NCBI GenBank assembly: GCA_030537155.1
Contig: JAUNOH010000001.1
Location: forward strand, 111,574 to 159,584
Length of the DNA: 48,011 bases
Reading direction: 5' to 3'
Origin: Bacillota bacterium
Lineage (GTDB): Bacteria; Bacillota_I; Bacilli_A; RFN20; CAG-826
Shown here one piece after another: positions 15,729-25,400 of this stretch. The position numbers and the translations under genes are program-made. Under the pieces are notes generated by a model, which searched no databases, was not told the origin of the DNA, and worked only from the letters and a program-made list of their open reading frames with translations. How positions within the stretch are numbered: position 1 is the stretch's first letter; each line of letters starts with the position of its first letter.

Positions 15729-17618
15729 ATGCTCGTTTATCATCAGGAAAAATCCAAATTCCTCGACGATGTCTTAAGCGGCGAAATCGCGGACATCATC
15801 AAGGCCAAACTCAGCGAGTGTGGTTTTTCGGGCGGCTCGCCCTCCGAATATGCCTCTTGGGATAACTCGATGCATTTCATGTCGAGCATCCTCTACGACC
15901 CGAGGATCCCCGACGAGGCGGATATATCCATCGAATACGGAATACCCCTAACCTCCAAACGCGTCGATTTCATCATCACCGGATCCGATGCGGATAACCA
16001 CGACAATGTGGTGATAATCGAATTGAAGCAATGGACGACTTGCCAAAAGGTAAGCGACATCGAAAAGCATACGGTCAGGGCCTTCGTCGGCGGCGATCAA
16101 CGCGACGTCCCCCACCCCTGCTATCAGGCCTATTCCTACAAGGTCCATATCTGCAACTACGCCGAGGCGGCCAGCGACCCCAACCTCTTTATCTATCCGA
16201 CGGCTTATTGCCATAACTTCAAAGAAGAGGATAGGCAAATCATTGAGGACCCCATCTATTCGACGTGGCTGAAGATGGCCCCATTGTTCCTGAAAAAAGA
16301 CGCCAAAAAGTTAGCGGATTTCATCGCTGGGAAAATATGCAAAAAGAGCCCGCACGGCGACTTACTTTATGAAATCGATCACGGGCGGATAAAACCCGCG
16401 AAAGCCCTGCAGGATTGCCTGGCAAGCCTAATGAAAGGCAACAAGGATTTCCAGCTGATGGACGAACAAATCACCATCTACGATAAATGCCTAAAAGCCT
16501 ACACCGAATGTGAGAAGGACAAGCAGAAGAGGGTGCTGATAATCGAAGGCGGCCCCGGCACCGGAAAAAGCGTCTTGGCCGTCAATCTTTTATATGAGTT
16601 CACCAGCGGCAAAAGATGCAACCCCGGATTGGCGGCCTACCTCACCAAAAACAGCGCACCCCGCAAGTCATACCTGAAGTTGTTGGCCGGGGCGGACATC
16701 GAGGCCAACGTCAAGGTAAGCGAGCTATTCCGTTCGCCCTTTGGCCTCTCCAATCTGCCGAATGATTTCTACGATGTTTTGCTAATCGATGAGGCCCATC
16801 GACTCGTCAGCAAAATGTATGGGGACTGGAACGGGGAAAACCAGATCAAAGAATGCATAGAGGCCAGCCGCCTTTCCATCTTCTTCATCGACGATAGCCA
16901 GCGCATCTCCACCAAGGATATCGGCTCGGTCGATTCGATAATCGATTGGGCTATCAAGCTTGGCGTCTCGCCCCAAAACATCCATTACGGGAATGGCTAT
17001 AAATTATCGGCCCAATTCCGTTGTAACGGCTCAGACGCCTACATCAACTTCATCGACAACTTATTGGGCATCCAGCAGACCGCGAACACCAGCCTCAACG
17101 ATTTGGAGTTCGATTTCCGAGTCTATGACGACCCCTCCACAATGAGGGAGGAATTAAGGAAAAGAAACGGCAACAACAAAGCCAGAATGGTGGCCGGATA
17201 TTGCTACGACTGGAACGTCAAAAACAAGAAGGGCGATTGGGATATCATCATCGGCCCCTCCTTCAAGGCCAAATGGAACCTCGATGGGAAATCGGAGCTA
17301 TGGGCCATCAGAAGCGATTCCTTCGACGAGGTCGGCTGCATCCACACCTGCCAAGGGCTTGAATTCGATTACGTCGGGGTCATAATCGGAAAAGACCTCC
17401 TATATAGGGACGGGAGAGTCATGACGAACAGGGCCGCGGTCTCCAAAGACGATAAATCCTCGGGAATCGCCCACTGCAAGGACGAGAAACTAGCGGATCA
17501 ACTCTTGAAGAACACCTATAAGGTTTTGCTCTCAAGAGGCCAAAAGGGCTGTTATGTTTACGCCGAGGATGAAGCCCTTAGAAACTACTTAAAGAAGATG
17601 ATCGGACAAGGAGAATAG
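15729..17618 (+). CDS. DUF2075 helicase-like ATPase with N-terminal RecB-like nuclease domain
   Basis: A 629-aa protein. Residues about 60-140 carry a PD-(D/E)xK nuclease core: D80 in KRVDFII, E98-L-K100 in VVIIELKQW, and Q133-x3-Y137 in HPCYQAYSY, the RecB/Cas4-type third motif. Walker A GGPGTGKS is at 274-281, DEAH in LLIDEAHRL (about 351-359), and later helicase-like segments are HTCQGLEFDYVGVIIG and NTYKVLLSRGQKGCYVY, as in the DUF2075 (Schlafen group 3-like) family. This is a nuclease-helicase fusion acting on DNA or RNA. It is followed 2 bp later by a MazG-like gene, and a terminator ends the pair. The start ATG has only a weak GAAAGAAG upstream. A defence role is inference from composition. 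Confidence 0.85.
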   Translation: MLVYHQEKSKFLDDVLSGEIADIIKAKLSECGFSGGSPSEYASWDNSMHFMSSILYDPRIPDEADISIEYGIPLTSKRVDFIITGSDADNHDNVVIIELKQWTTCQKVSDIEKHTVRAFVGGDQRDVPHPCYQAYSYKVHICNYAEAASDPNLFIYPTAYCHNFKEEDRQIIEDPIYSTWLKMAPLFLKKDAKKLADFIAGKICKKSPHGDLLYEIDHGRIKPAKALQDCLASLMKGNKDFQLMDEQITIYDKCLKAYTECEKDKQKRVLIIEGGPGTGKSVLAVNLLYEFTSGKRCNPGLAAYLTKNSAPRKSYLKLLAGADIEANVKVSELFRSPFGLSNLPNDFYDVLLIDEAHRLVSKMYGDWNGENQIKECIEASRLSIFFIDDSQRISTKDIGSVDSIIDWAIKLGVSPQNIHYGNGYKLSAQFRCNGSDAYINFIDNLLGIQQTANTSLNDLEFDFRVYDDPSTMREELRKRNGNNKARMVAGYCYDWNVKNKKGDWDIIIGPSFKAKWNLDGKSELWAIRSDSFDEVGCIHTCQGLEFDYVGVIIGKDLLYRDGRVMTNRAAVSKDDKSSGIAHCKDEKLADQLLKNTYKVLLSRGQKGCYVYAEDEALRNYLKKMIGQGE

Positions 17619-17620
17619 CC

Positions 17621-17947
17621 ATGGATGAAGAAACCATTCTAGAAAAGTTGAGGAAGTTTAATGCCGAGCGGGACTGGGATCAGTTCCATAGCGGCGAGAA
17701 CCTAGCAAAATCGATCTGCATCGAGGCCGCCGAGCTATTGGAGCTCTTCCAATGGGACCACAAAGAGAAATCACTGGAAAGGCTAGAGGAGGAGCTCGCG
17801 GACGTTTTGACCTACTGCTATATGATGGCGGACGTCTATAAGCTGAGCCCCGCCAAAATCATGATGGAGAAATTAGCCAAAAACGAGCTCAAATACCCCG
17901 TCGAAAAAGCTAAGGGATCCAATAAGAAATACGACGAATTCGATTGA
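17621..17947 (+). CDS. MazG-like nucleotide pyrophosphohydrolase
   Basis: A 108-aa all-alpha NTP pyrophosphohydrolase. The metal-binding motifs are EAAELLELFQW (about 32-42) and EEELADVLTYCYMMAD (about 56-71), giving the E-x2-E/E-x2-D pattern of the MazG/dCTPase superfamily. The small size fits the single-domain dCTPase-like group (NTP-PPase), which cleaves a dNTP to dNMP and pyrophosphate. AAGGAG inside the end of the upstream gene provides the ribosome binding site; the two genes are separated by only 2 bp and clearly form one operon with the DUF2075 nuclease-helicase. Substrate is not determinable here. Confidence 0.9.
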   Translation: MDEETILEKLRKFNAERDWDQFHSGENLAKSICIEAAELLELFQWDHKEKSLERLEEELADVLTYCYMMADVYKLSPAKIMMEKLAKNELKYPVEKAKGSNKKYDEFD

Positions 17948-17971
17948 TTCTCTTCTATGCGTTTAGGTTAT

Positions 17972-18004
17972 AGCGACTTGCCGTATTGGCATTGTCGCTT
18001 TTTT
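17972..18004 (+). terminator. terminator of the DUF2075-MazG operon
   Basis: AGCGAC (17972-17977) pairs with GTCGCT (17994-17999), with an inner TGCC/GGCA stem, followed by a six-T run. It lies inside a longer reading frame starting at 17957, which argues against that upstream start for the next gene. Confidence 0.9.
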
Positions 18005-18022
18005 CGTTTTGAAGCAAGGATA

Positions 18023-18283
18023 ATGATAGAAAGCGGTTTAGCTATAACGAAGGCACATCCCGGACGCGGGGCGGTCTTCATCCCAAAAACCGTCTACAAG
18101 AAGAACTTTGTGGTGTTTGCCTTCGCCCTGACCGAAGGCGAAATGAAGATGATCGAGACCGTGGATCTTAAAACGTCCTCCTTCTTCTCCCATTATGATC
18201 CGGCCATGGTCGAGTGGTTCGTGGAAATGGTCAACGTCCGCCGCAACAGCCAAAACAGTAAAACAGAGAAGAAAAATTGGTAA
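18023..18283 (+). CDS. small protein of unknown function
   Basis: An 86-aa protein beginning MIESGLAITKAHPGRGAVFI. I do not recognise it. It has a probable beta-rich N-terminal half (VFIPKTVYKKNFVVFAFAL), a middle acidic turn, and a Lys/Asn/Ser-rich C-terminal tail. There is no signal peptide or membrane segment. The start at 18023 has AAGGA just upstream; an in-frame ATG at 17957 is rejected because a strong terminator (17972-18004) lies between. Its own terminator follows at once, so it is a single-gene unit. Confidence 0.6.
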   Translation: MIESGLAITKAHPGRGAVFIPKTVYKKNFVVFAFALTEGEMKMIETVDLKTSSFFSHYDPAMVEWFVEMVNVRRNSQNSKTEKKNW

Positions 18284-18285
18284 AT

Positions 18286-18318
18286 AAAAGGGCACCCGGC
18301 CTTCCGTCGGGCGCTTTT
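18286..18318 (+). terminator. rho-independent terminator
   Basis: AAAAGGGCACCCG and CGGGCGCTTTT form a GC-rich stem with small mismatches around GCCTTCCGT, followed by TTTTCTTT. Confidence 0.75.
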
Positions 18319-18355
18319 CTTTGCCCCGGAAGACAATGTGGCCAATCCAATATGC

Positions 18356-18361
18356 TATGAT
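18356..18361 (+). promoter_or_regulatory. -10 box of the phospholipase-like gene
   Basis: TATGAT lies 6 nt before the ATG at 18368 with no Shine-Dalgarno in between, which fits the leaderless pattern. Confidence 0.4.
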
Positions 18362-18367
18362 TTTCCT

Positions 18368-19333
18368 ATGCCAGGTTTATTGACACATTATTGCTTCGCC
18401 AAACACAAGATCAAATCTTCTTCGAATCTCGTCTACGTCGGAACCCAAGGACCCGATATTTTCTTCGCTTATGGCAATGTCCCCTTCACGAAGAGGGAAT
18501 ACAAGGATAGGGTGCCTCTTTTCGGGAACACGTTGCACGCCATCGACCCGGCCGTCCCCTATTACGAGCTATTCAAAATCGCCAGGGAGAGCAAAGACAG
18601 GGAAATCTTAAGTGAATACCTCGACGGGGTCTTGATGCATTACGCCCTCGACCTCTATGGCCATCCCTATGTCTTTTATCGTTCCGGCTGGGACGCCGAT
18701 CCCGAAAAATATAAGAAGTGCCTCCTCTCCCATAATTTCTTTGAGACCTTCCTCGATAAAGCGGTTATGACCCAATTCTGTGACAAGACAAAGCCACACA
18801 AAACCATGCCCTGCAGCGACGAGGAGGCCATCGCCATCGACAAGATGTGGATGGAGTTGAACAAGCGCCTCTCCATCATTCCCCAAGAATACATAGAAGG
18901 CAGTTTCGTAACCGCCCTGAAGGACTATCGGCTCATCCATCGGATTCTCTTATCCAAAACCGGGATAAAGAGGGGGCTGATCGGACTCTTCCTCGGAAAG
19001 CAAAGCAAAGCCTACGCCTACTCATATCCCAGAAACATCAACCAGTTCGGGAGAAACGATTACATGAATCTAGGCCACTCACAGTGGAGGATCCCGTCCG
19101 ATGGCGAAACCCGTTACGATTCGCTAAGAAATCTATTCGACTTTGCCTATTTCAAATATACGCGCCTAAAATCCATCAAGGAAAAAGCGATGGAAGGGGA
19201 AGACTGCCTCGAGGAATTCAAAGCCGAGACGGCTGGCTACACCCATAACGGAAATAACGTCAAAGATCCGGTTATGAAGTATTTCGACTTAGCCTGGAAG
19301 GATAAAAAGAAACCTTTGGACCTCGTCCTTTAG
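18368..19333 (+). CDS. zinc-dependent phospholipase C-like protein
   Basis: A 321-aa protein beginning MPGLLTHYCFAKH. Putative zinc ligands fall in the family's order: H7, D30 (GTQGPDIFFAYG), H58 (GNTLHAIDP), H92, D96 and H100 (LMHYALDLYGHPYVFY), then SHNFFETFLDKAV. This is the Zn_dep_PLPC family (S1-P1/phospholipase C fold), usually annotated only as zinc dependent phospholipase C family protein. It lacks a signal peptide, so it is probably cytoplasmic and its substrate is uncertain. I chose the ATG at 18368 over an upstream GTG because the conserved start MPGxxTH begins there. Confidence 0.8.
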   Translation: MPGLLTHYCFAKHKIKSSSNLVYVGTQGPDIFFAYGNVPFTKREYKDRVPLFGNTLHAIDPAVPYYELFKIARESKDREILSEYLDGVLMHYALDLYGHPYVFYRSGWDADPEKYKKCLLSHNFFETFLDKAVMTQFCDKTKPHKTMPCSDEEAIAIDKMWMELNKRLSIIPQEYIEGSFVTALKDYRLIHRILLSKTGIKRGLIGLFLGKQSKAYAYSYPRNINQFGRNDYMNLGHSQWRIPSDGETRYDSLRNLFDFAYFKYTRLKSIKEKAMEGEDCLEEFKAETAGYTHNGNNVKDPVMKYFDLAWKDKKKPLDLVL

Positions 19334-19422
19334 ATGCCCCAAAGAAATATAAACACCAAAAATGGTGAAAATTTTGTCCCCGCTTTTGTCCCAGCCGTTG
19401 AAATATAGGTCAAATAATATAG

Positions 19423-19452
19423 AAAACATCGGGGGTTTCCCGATGTTTTTTT
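19423..19452. terminator. bidirectional terminator next to tRNA-Ala
   Basis: AAAACATCGGG (19423-19433) pairs exactly with CCCGATGTTTT (19439-19449). On the plus strand a T-run follows; on the minus strand it lies 8 nt past the tRNA 3' end. Confidence 0.85.
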
Positions 19453-19457
19453 CGTTT

Positions 19458-19533
19458 TGGTGGAGCATAACGGGTTCGAACCGTCGACCTCCTCGTTGCG
19501 AACGAGGCGCTCTCCCAGCTGAGCTAATGCCCC
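19458..19533 (-). tRNA. tRNA-Ala, anticodon CGC
   Basis: A 76-nt tRNA including an encoded CCA. The acceptor GGGGCAT pairs with ATGCTCC (one G-U). The D arm is GCTCAGCTGGGAGAGC, the anticodon stem CCTCG/CGAGG holds the loop TTCGCAA, giving anticodon CGC (codon GCG). The T arm has the loop TTCGAAC. The discriminator is A. It reads GCG codons, in line with the GC-rich codon use of the window. Confidence 0.95.
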
Positions 19534-19587
19534 AAGGCCCTGTAATTATAGGAGCCGGGGGCATCCGTTTCAACGGAAAGCGGGGGC

Positions 19588-21939
19588 TTAATTCCAGTAT
19601 TCGATTTTGCCGAAATCGCTGGTGGCGGTAAACGACAATTTCTTGCCTTCCTCGACCTCGAAGATAGCCAGGGCCTCGCCCTGATAAACCTTCACTTTGT
19701 CGCCGAGATAAGATTCCTCGTGATAGGGGGAGCCGTTGCCGAAAGCCAAAAGGCTTCCGTTTTTGACGTTCGATATCTTGATGAAACCATTGAGCTCCGG
19801 CTTGATGACGCCCTTCTTGTCGCCGAAGCGGAGACGGACGTAACGATATTTCCCGGTACCGGGTTCGTTCACATACGTAAGGACGTTTTCTTTGCCGGCG
19901 CTCTTTAAGGAAACCTCGGCCACTTTTTCACCAGATTTGGTGAATGACTTGGCGGTGATGGTGCCAGGTTCGTATTTGAAGTTGATCTTGGCAATTCCTG
20001 TCTTTTTATTGACCACTTTCGCCCCGACTTTCTTACCGTTGATGAATAATTCAACCCGATGATCTTTGGAGTAGATCTCGGCCACGCCGTGTTTGCCGAT
20101 CCACTTCTCATCGAAGGAGTAATACGGCATCGCCAAAGATAGTTTCCAGGCGGATGGCGAATGCTTTGAGGCCTTCTCATAAGGCGAGACGATGGCCATT
20201 TCCAAGGGTTTCACGCCATACATGACCTGAGTATATAAAGCCTCTCCTAAGGGCCGGCCGGTGATATCCAATCTGCCCTGCCCGGCCGTCATCCAGCCGC
20301 AGCCGTGGTCGAAGCTCGGGGCGTCGTTCTCATTGATCCAGGCCCCGATGCCGCATTCGCCGAGGTAGTCGAAGCCAGCCCAGACGAAGTCGCCGATGAC
20401 TCGTTCATGCTTTTCGGCGGCCTCGAGGAATATCTTGGTGTCCGCGCAGAAGGTCTCCGAACCCAAAATCAAACGATGTGGGTATTTCTTGAGGTCTTTC
20501 TTATAACGCTTTCTGGCGTAGTTATATCCGGCCACGTCGACGTTGGCGAAACTATCCCTCGTCTTGCGGTCGCAAATGCCCAATCTAGAGCCGGTCAACA
20601 TGACTTCGGAGCCGAAGAAGTTGGCCATGTTGTTGAAGAATTGGGAGCCGACCGATTTCTTCTTGGCCTTGGCTTGCTTATTGCTATCGGCCTTATCGTC
20701 GGAATAGACGCCAAAACCCAGAGTTGAGAGGGCGTTGAAGAAGATATTGACCGCACATGCGACCGGCCTGGTGGGGTCATATTTATGGAAGGTCTCGGTC
20801 AGGGTCTTGGTGAATTCGATGCCGCGGGGATAGGCGGTCTCGCTGACCTCGTTGCCGGAGGAATATAAGACGACGGACGGATGGTTGTAGGCATTCAAAA
20901 CCAATAGCCTGATGTCCTCATCGTAGTTATCCATTATCTCGTTGACGTAGTCGTATTTGGTCTTGTGGATGTACCAGCAGTCGACGTACTCATTCATGAC
21001 ATACATGCCCAGCTCATCGCAGGCGTCCAACATGTCGGTGCACATCGGATGATGACTCATCCTGATCGCGTTATATCCGAGCTCTTTCAATTTCTTAACT
21101 TTCCAGAATTCGATATCCCTGAGAGTGACCGCACCCAATAGTCCGTTGTCCGCGTGCTGGCAGGCGCCTTTTAGTAGCAATCTCTCGCCGTTGATTCGAT
21201 AGCCGAAATCGCCCCATTCGATCTGGCGGATTCCAAACCTTATTTCCTGCAGATCCCCCTTGTATTCGCATTTTAGGGTGTATAGGCTCGGGTGTTCGGC
21301 GCTCCAAAGTTCGGGCGAGGGAACCACCACTTCGGCGGAATCCTTGAAAACCCCTTTTAAAACGGCTTCTCCGGCCGGATTGATGATCTCGTAGGCTATT
21401 TCCCCTTCGCCGCTAATTTTGCCCTCCAAACGGAGTTTTCCACTCTTGTAATCCAAGGTGGTGACGCGAAGCGAGTTCAGCTCGATCCTATCCTTCGGAA
21501 GGATATATAGCCACACGGGGCGGTAGATGCCAGTTCCGGTATACCATCTGGAGTTCGGCTGGTCGGCATTATGGGCGACGACGGAAATGAGGTTCTTCCC
21601 CTCTTTCAATTTGTCGGTGATGTCGACATAGAAGGTGTTGTAGCCATAATCGTTTTTGAAGACGGCCTCGCCGTCGAGAAAGATCTCGGCGTTTCGGTAG
21701 ACGCCCTCGAAACAGAGGATGGCTTTTCCTCCTTCCTCGATGACGGGTTTATCGAATTCCTTCTCATAGACGTAATCGTGGCAAAGGAACCAGGCGGTAT
21801 TGACCCCGCCTTCGGCCTCGGGGGATCTCTCCTCCCGGATCATACGATCATCGGGTACCCGGCAGGAAACGAATTCCCCGGTTTTCCCGTTGTCGAAAGT
21901 GGCGACTCGCCACCCCTGGTTAAAACTGACTTTTTCCAT
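19588..21939 (-). CDS. glycoside hydrolase family 2 (beta-galactosidase/beta-glucuronidase-like), cytoplasmic
   Basis: A 783-aa GH2 enzyme. The N-terminal sugar-binding domain (about 1-150, with GIYRPVWLY at 137-145), the immunoglobulin-like domain (about 150-240) and the TIM barrel (about 240-580) are in normal order; C-terminal beta domains follow. The acid/base is E364 in YSSGNEVSE and the nucleophile E495 in ILGSETF. There is no signal peptide, so it acts on imported oligosaccharides. Sugar specificity (galactoside, glucuronide, other) cannot be read from sequence. The barrel has a Lys-rich insertion (about 415-435). AAAGGAAG precedes the ATG at good spacing. Its upstream palindrome suggests separate control from the GH3 operon. 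Confidence 0.92.
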   Translation of the reverse strand: MEKVSFNQGWRVATFDNGKTGEFVSCRVPDDRMIREERSPEAEGGVNTAWFLCHDYVYEKEFDKPVIEEGGKAILCFEGVYRNAEIFLDGEAVFKNDYGYNTFYVDITDKLKEGKNLISVVAHNADQPNSRWYTGTGIYRPVWLYILPKDRIELNSLRVTTLDYKSGKLRLEGKISGEGEIAYEIINPAGEAVLKGVFKDSAEVVVPSPELWSAEHPSLYTLKCEYKGDLQEIRFGIRQIEWGDFGYRINGERLLLKGACQHADNGLLGAVTLRDIEFWKVKKLKELGYNAIRMSHHPMCTDMLDACDELGMYVMNEYVDCWYIHKTKYDYVNEIMDNYDEDIRLLVLNAYNHPSVVLYSSGNEVSETAYPRGIEFTKTLTETFHKYDPTRPVACAVNIFFNALSTLGFGVYSDDKADSNKQAKAKKKSVGSQFFNNMANFFGSEVMLTGSRLGICDRKTRDSFANVDVAGYNYARKRYKKDLKKYPHRLILGSETFCADTKIFLEAAEKHERVIGDFVWAGFDYLGECGIGAWINENDAPSFDHGCGWMTAGQGRLDITGRPLGEALYTQVMYGVKPLEMAIVSPYEKASKHSPSAWKLSLAMPYYSFDEKWIGKHGVAEIYSKDHRVELFINGKKVGAKVVNKKTGIAKINFKYEPGTITAKSFTKSGEKVAEVSLKSAGKENVLTYVNEPGTGKYRYVRLRFGDKKGVIKPELNGFIKISNVKNGSLLAFGNGSPYHEESYLGDKVKVYQGEALAIFEVEEGKKLSFTATSDFGKIEYWN

Positions 21940-21966
21940 AGAGAGCTTCCTTTGCTTGTTGGTTTG

Positions 21967-21985
21967 ATTCTAACACATATGTGTT
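21967..21985 (-). promoter_or_regulatory. GH2 operator palindrome with possible -10
   Basis: AACACATATGTGTT (21972-21985) is a perfect 14-bp palindrome. On the minus strand it is followed by TAGAAT (21967-21972), a possible -10. The -35 is poor. A dyad in a promoter spacer is typical of repressor binding. Confidence 0.5.
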
Positions 21986-21992
21986 TGAGAAA

Positions 21993-22019
21993 GGGGCGAC
22001 GGTCACGAACCGCCGCCCC
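21993..22019 (-). terminator. terminator after the GH3 operon
   Basis: GGGGCGACGGT (21993-22003) pairs with ACCGCCGCCCC (22009-22019) with one G-U or mismatch, and the minus strand continues TTTCTC. It separates the small membrane protein gene from the GH2 gene. Confidence 0.8.
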
Positions 22020-22035
22020 GTGGCGCCAAATGCGA

Positions 22036-22491
22036 TTATTCGGCTTTTTCCTCGGCTTTCAATAATGAGCCGGGGACGGAGGCGGCTATCAATAGGCAAT
22101 AGCCCACCACCATGATGATGACCCCGCCGATGGCGTTCCATAAGGCGGCGCCTTCGGCTGCCGGGTAGTTGACCGGGATGAACCAGACGTCAGCCGCCCA
22201 AGGCACGGCGCTCATGATCCAGATGACCAGAGCCACCACCAAGAGGGCGCCGGCGACCAATAGGCTCACGCCATGGGCCCACTTGGGGAGTTTTTTGGCG
22301 AAGACGAAGCAGCCGACCTCAACCAAGAAGGCGAGGATGAAGCAGGTGACGGCCCAGCCGTTGACGCTGCTGCCGGCGGCATAGCCGGTTGTCTGGTTGA
22401 CGCAGTACCAGATGAAGGAGACCAGGGTCAGGCAGGCCGACCCGAGCAGGAGATAGCCAAACAGGTTATAACGCTTGAAGAAGTCTTTCAT
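22036..22491 (-). CDS. small four-TM membrane protein co-translated with GH3
   Basis: A 151-aa protein with four membrane segments near residues 10-30, 43-64, 73-95 and 117-139 and a short acidic/basic tail (KAEEKAE). I do not recognise the family. Its ATG follows directly on the stop codon of the upstream GH3 gene (TAAATG), with GGAGG inside that gene's end, so the two are translationally coupled. This suggests a partner for the membrane-anchored GH3 enzyme, for example an anchor or export helper (inference). A terminator follows. Confidence 0.75.
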   Translation of the reverse strand: MKDFFKRYNLFGYLLLGSACLTLVSFIWYCVNQTTGYAAGSSVNGWAVTCFILAFLVEVGCFVFAKKLPKWAHGVSLLVAGALLVVALVIWIMSAVPWAADVWFIPVNYPAAEGAALWNAIGGVIIMVVGYCLLIAASVPGSLLKAEEKAE

Positions 22492-25400
22492 TTACTTATC
22501 CTCCTTGGAAGCTTTGTGGCTCCTGATCTCAGAGACCGCATAGGTGGCGCCGAAGCCGACGACCCAAAGGGCGGAGACGGAGATGAGGACGGTGTAGAGG
22601 ATCCTCCAGCTGTTGAATAACTGGACGGTATAGGAGTTGGAGCTGATGCCGTTCATGGCATTGGAGTTGGCGATGGCCCATAAGCCATAGTGGAGGTCCT
22701 GCTTGATGGCGGCGGCAAGGGTGCTGTCGTTTTGCAGGGTATCCGCATCCCAATAGGAGACGGAAGCCCCGAAGCCGCAGAAGCAGTTGGTGCCGTATAG
22801 CAGGGACTCCTTCGGCATGGCGATGGTCGAGACGCTGGTGAAGTCGGTGACGTTATAGCCCTTGAAGCCCCACTCCTCGCGGAGGATCTTGACCATGACG
22901 CCCTCGTTGGCGGAGGGAGCCACACAGCCGATGCGGTTGTAGGAGCTCATGATGCCGAGGATCTCCTGATCGAAGACCTGACCTTCGGCCTGCTCGCTGA
23001 TGGAGGTCTGACCACGCTTGGCGAAGACCTGCTCGAAGTTACGTAGTTCCATCTCGCGGGCTTTTTGCTCGTTCATGAAGACGGCGATGCCCGAACGGTT
23101 GATCTCCTGATCGTTGAAGGCGACGTGTTTGAGGTTGACTAAGCAGCCCATGCTCTCAGCGCCCTGGACGATGTTGGAGCCGATGAAGCCAGAGAGGATG
23201 GGATCCTCAGAGAGATATTCCCCACCGCGGCCGTTATAGCCGTGGCGATGGAGGTTCATGGCCGGACCGATCATGATGGGCAAGCCGAGCTCAACGGAGG
23301 TTTCGCCGAGGATGATGACGCCATTCTCGTAGGCGAGGGCCTTATTCCAGGAATAGGCGATGTTTTGCTGGGCCGGGGTGACGCGGGAGCCATAGGCGGC
23401 GTAATCCTCGGCATCGCTCCAGGCCGTTCCCTGATAGGAACCATCGTCGAAGAAGTGGGTGTCGGATCCGCCGGGGCCGTCGTCGGTGTCATAGCTATTC
23501 AATCCGACGGCATCCATGCCGGTGATGGCGTGGAAGGCACCTGCGGAGAAGGCCATGAACTCAGACATGGTGGCCTGGTTGAGCAGGTCATCCCAGCGCT
23601 CATCGTCGAATTCGGCGTTGGCTAAATCGGTGAGTTTGTAGTTGGTGGAGGTGGAACCCCAAATGAGGTCGCCGCCGCCATCGTTTTTGATTTCATAGAC
23701 GTCGCAGTCGAAGTAGGCGGCCATGGCATCGTTGATGGATAAGCCAGCATAGGATTCGGGGAAGGTACCGTCGAAGTCGTCGCGGCTCATGTAGGTGACG
23801 GTGTCCTCGCCCATCCAGTAGTTGAGGTCCATGGAGGAGCCGCCTTCGCTGAGCTGGTTGGTGATTTCGACGTTATTGACGGAGCCGGAGAAGGTCACGG
23901 CGTCGACGCCGTTGGTGTCGCCATCATCCCAAGTCCAGGAATGGACCTTGCTCTCATCGCCCGCAGCATCCATGCCGTCGCCGGTATCGTAGTTTTGGGC
24001 GGCGAGGATGTTGTTGAGGGCATCGTGGGAATCGCTTCCGATGGCGAAGTAATAGGTGCCATCCTCAACGATGAAGGTCTCGGCGTTTTGATAGTCGTAG
24101 GAGGCGAGGTTGCAGAGTTCGACTTCCATGGTGATGGTCTGGCTCTGGCCGGGTTCGAGGGAGTCGGTCTTCTCGAAGCCCATCAGCTGGATGGCCGACT
24201 TCTCGACGCCATACTGCTTGTCATAATCGGTATAGGGGGTCTGGGCATAAAGCTGAACGACGTCTTTGCCAGCCACATCTCCGGTATTGGTGACGGTGAC
24301 GGTGACAGAGGCAGTCTCTTTGTTGCCCCTGACGCTGACCGAGTCGAGGGTCTGAGTGAAGGTGGTATAGCTTAGACCAGCACCAAAGGGATAGGAGACC
24401 TCATTCGAGTAATCCCAGGTTCCGGCCACGGTGGCTAGGCTGCCATCGCTGGCGGTATAGGTTCCGGCCGAGGCCTTGGAGGCGTTCTCATTGCCTTTGA
24501 CGATCTCGGCGTAACGGGTTTCGTAGTAGCGGTAGCCGCTATAGATGCCCTCGGCCTCGACGAGGTAGGAGTTGACCGTGGCGTCGCTGGCGAAGTCGCT
24601 GGCATTGGCCCAGGGGATGTTCCCGAAGGATTGCATGGCCGGGTTAGCCGCGTTGTTGTTGATTTGGATGTCACCCAATTTGGCGGAGGGGTTGACGCTG
24701 CCCTTGAGGATGTCGGCGACCCCGATGAAGCCATAGGCTCCGGGATAACCGATCCACATGATGGCGTCGATGTCCTCATCGTTGACCAAATCGTGATATT
24801 CCATGGTGGTCACGGAGTTGATCAGGACGATGACCTTGTCGAAGTTCTCCTTGGCCTCGTTGAGGATTTCCCTCTCCTCGCTGGAGAGACCCATGACGTT
24901 GCCAGAGGGGGTGTCTTCCCCACCGAGGTAATAGTTGGCGCTTTCGCCGCCGGGGCGGCCGAAGACGACGATGGCCGCATCCTTATAGGAGGCGTAGTCG
25001 GCGTTGTAGTCGCTCTTATAGCTGGACAATTCGCTCAGTGAGAGTTCCGGAATGTCATCATAGACCTTCAACTCGTTGTATTCAGGGTTCTGAAGGCCAG
25101 TATAGGGGTTGGAAGGGGCCCAGCTGAGGGTGTCGCAATAAGCCTTATAGGCCGCGAGCATGCTGGGGTTGAGCGAGAAGCCTTCGTCCTCAAAGGCGTC
25201 GTAGATGAGGTGTTCGCTCGTCGTCCCATAATCGGGGCAGGAGCCGGTGGAGTTCCCGTAGATGGGGGCATAGCTCCTTAGGCCCATGAGGGTGACGTTC
25301 ATTTCGTCGCTGGCGAGGGGCAGAGCCGAGTTTTGGTTCTTCAGAAGAACGAACGTCTCGGGCGCCAGCCTCCGGGCGAATTCCCCATATCCCTCGTAGG

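Noticed and set aside
17957-18022. Upstream ATG for the 86-aa protein
   Set aside because: A strong terminator lies between this ATG and the start at 18023, so the upstream region would not be transcribed as its message.
19360-19460. Possible integration site or integrase remnant next to tRNA-Ala
   Set aside because: There is no duplicated tRNA end, no integrase gene, and the hairpin there is explained as a terminator.
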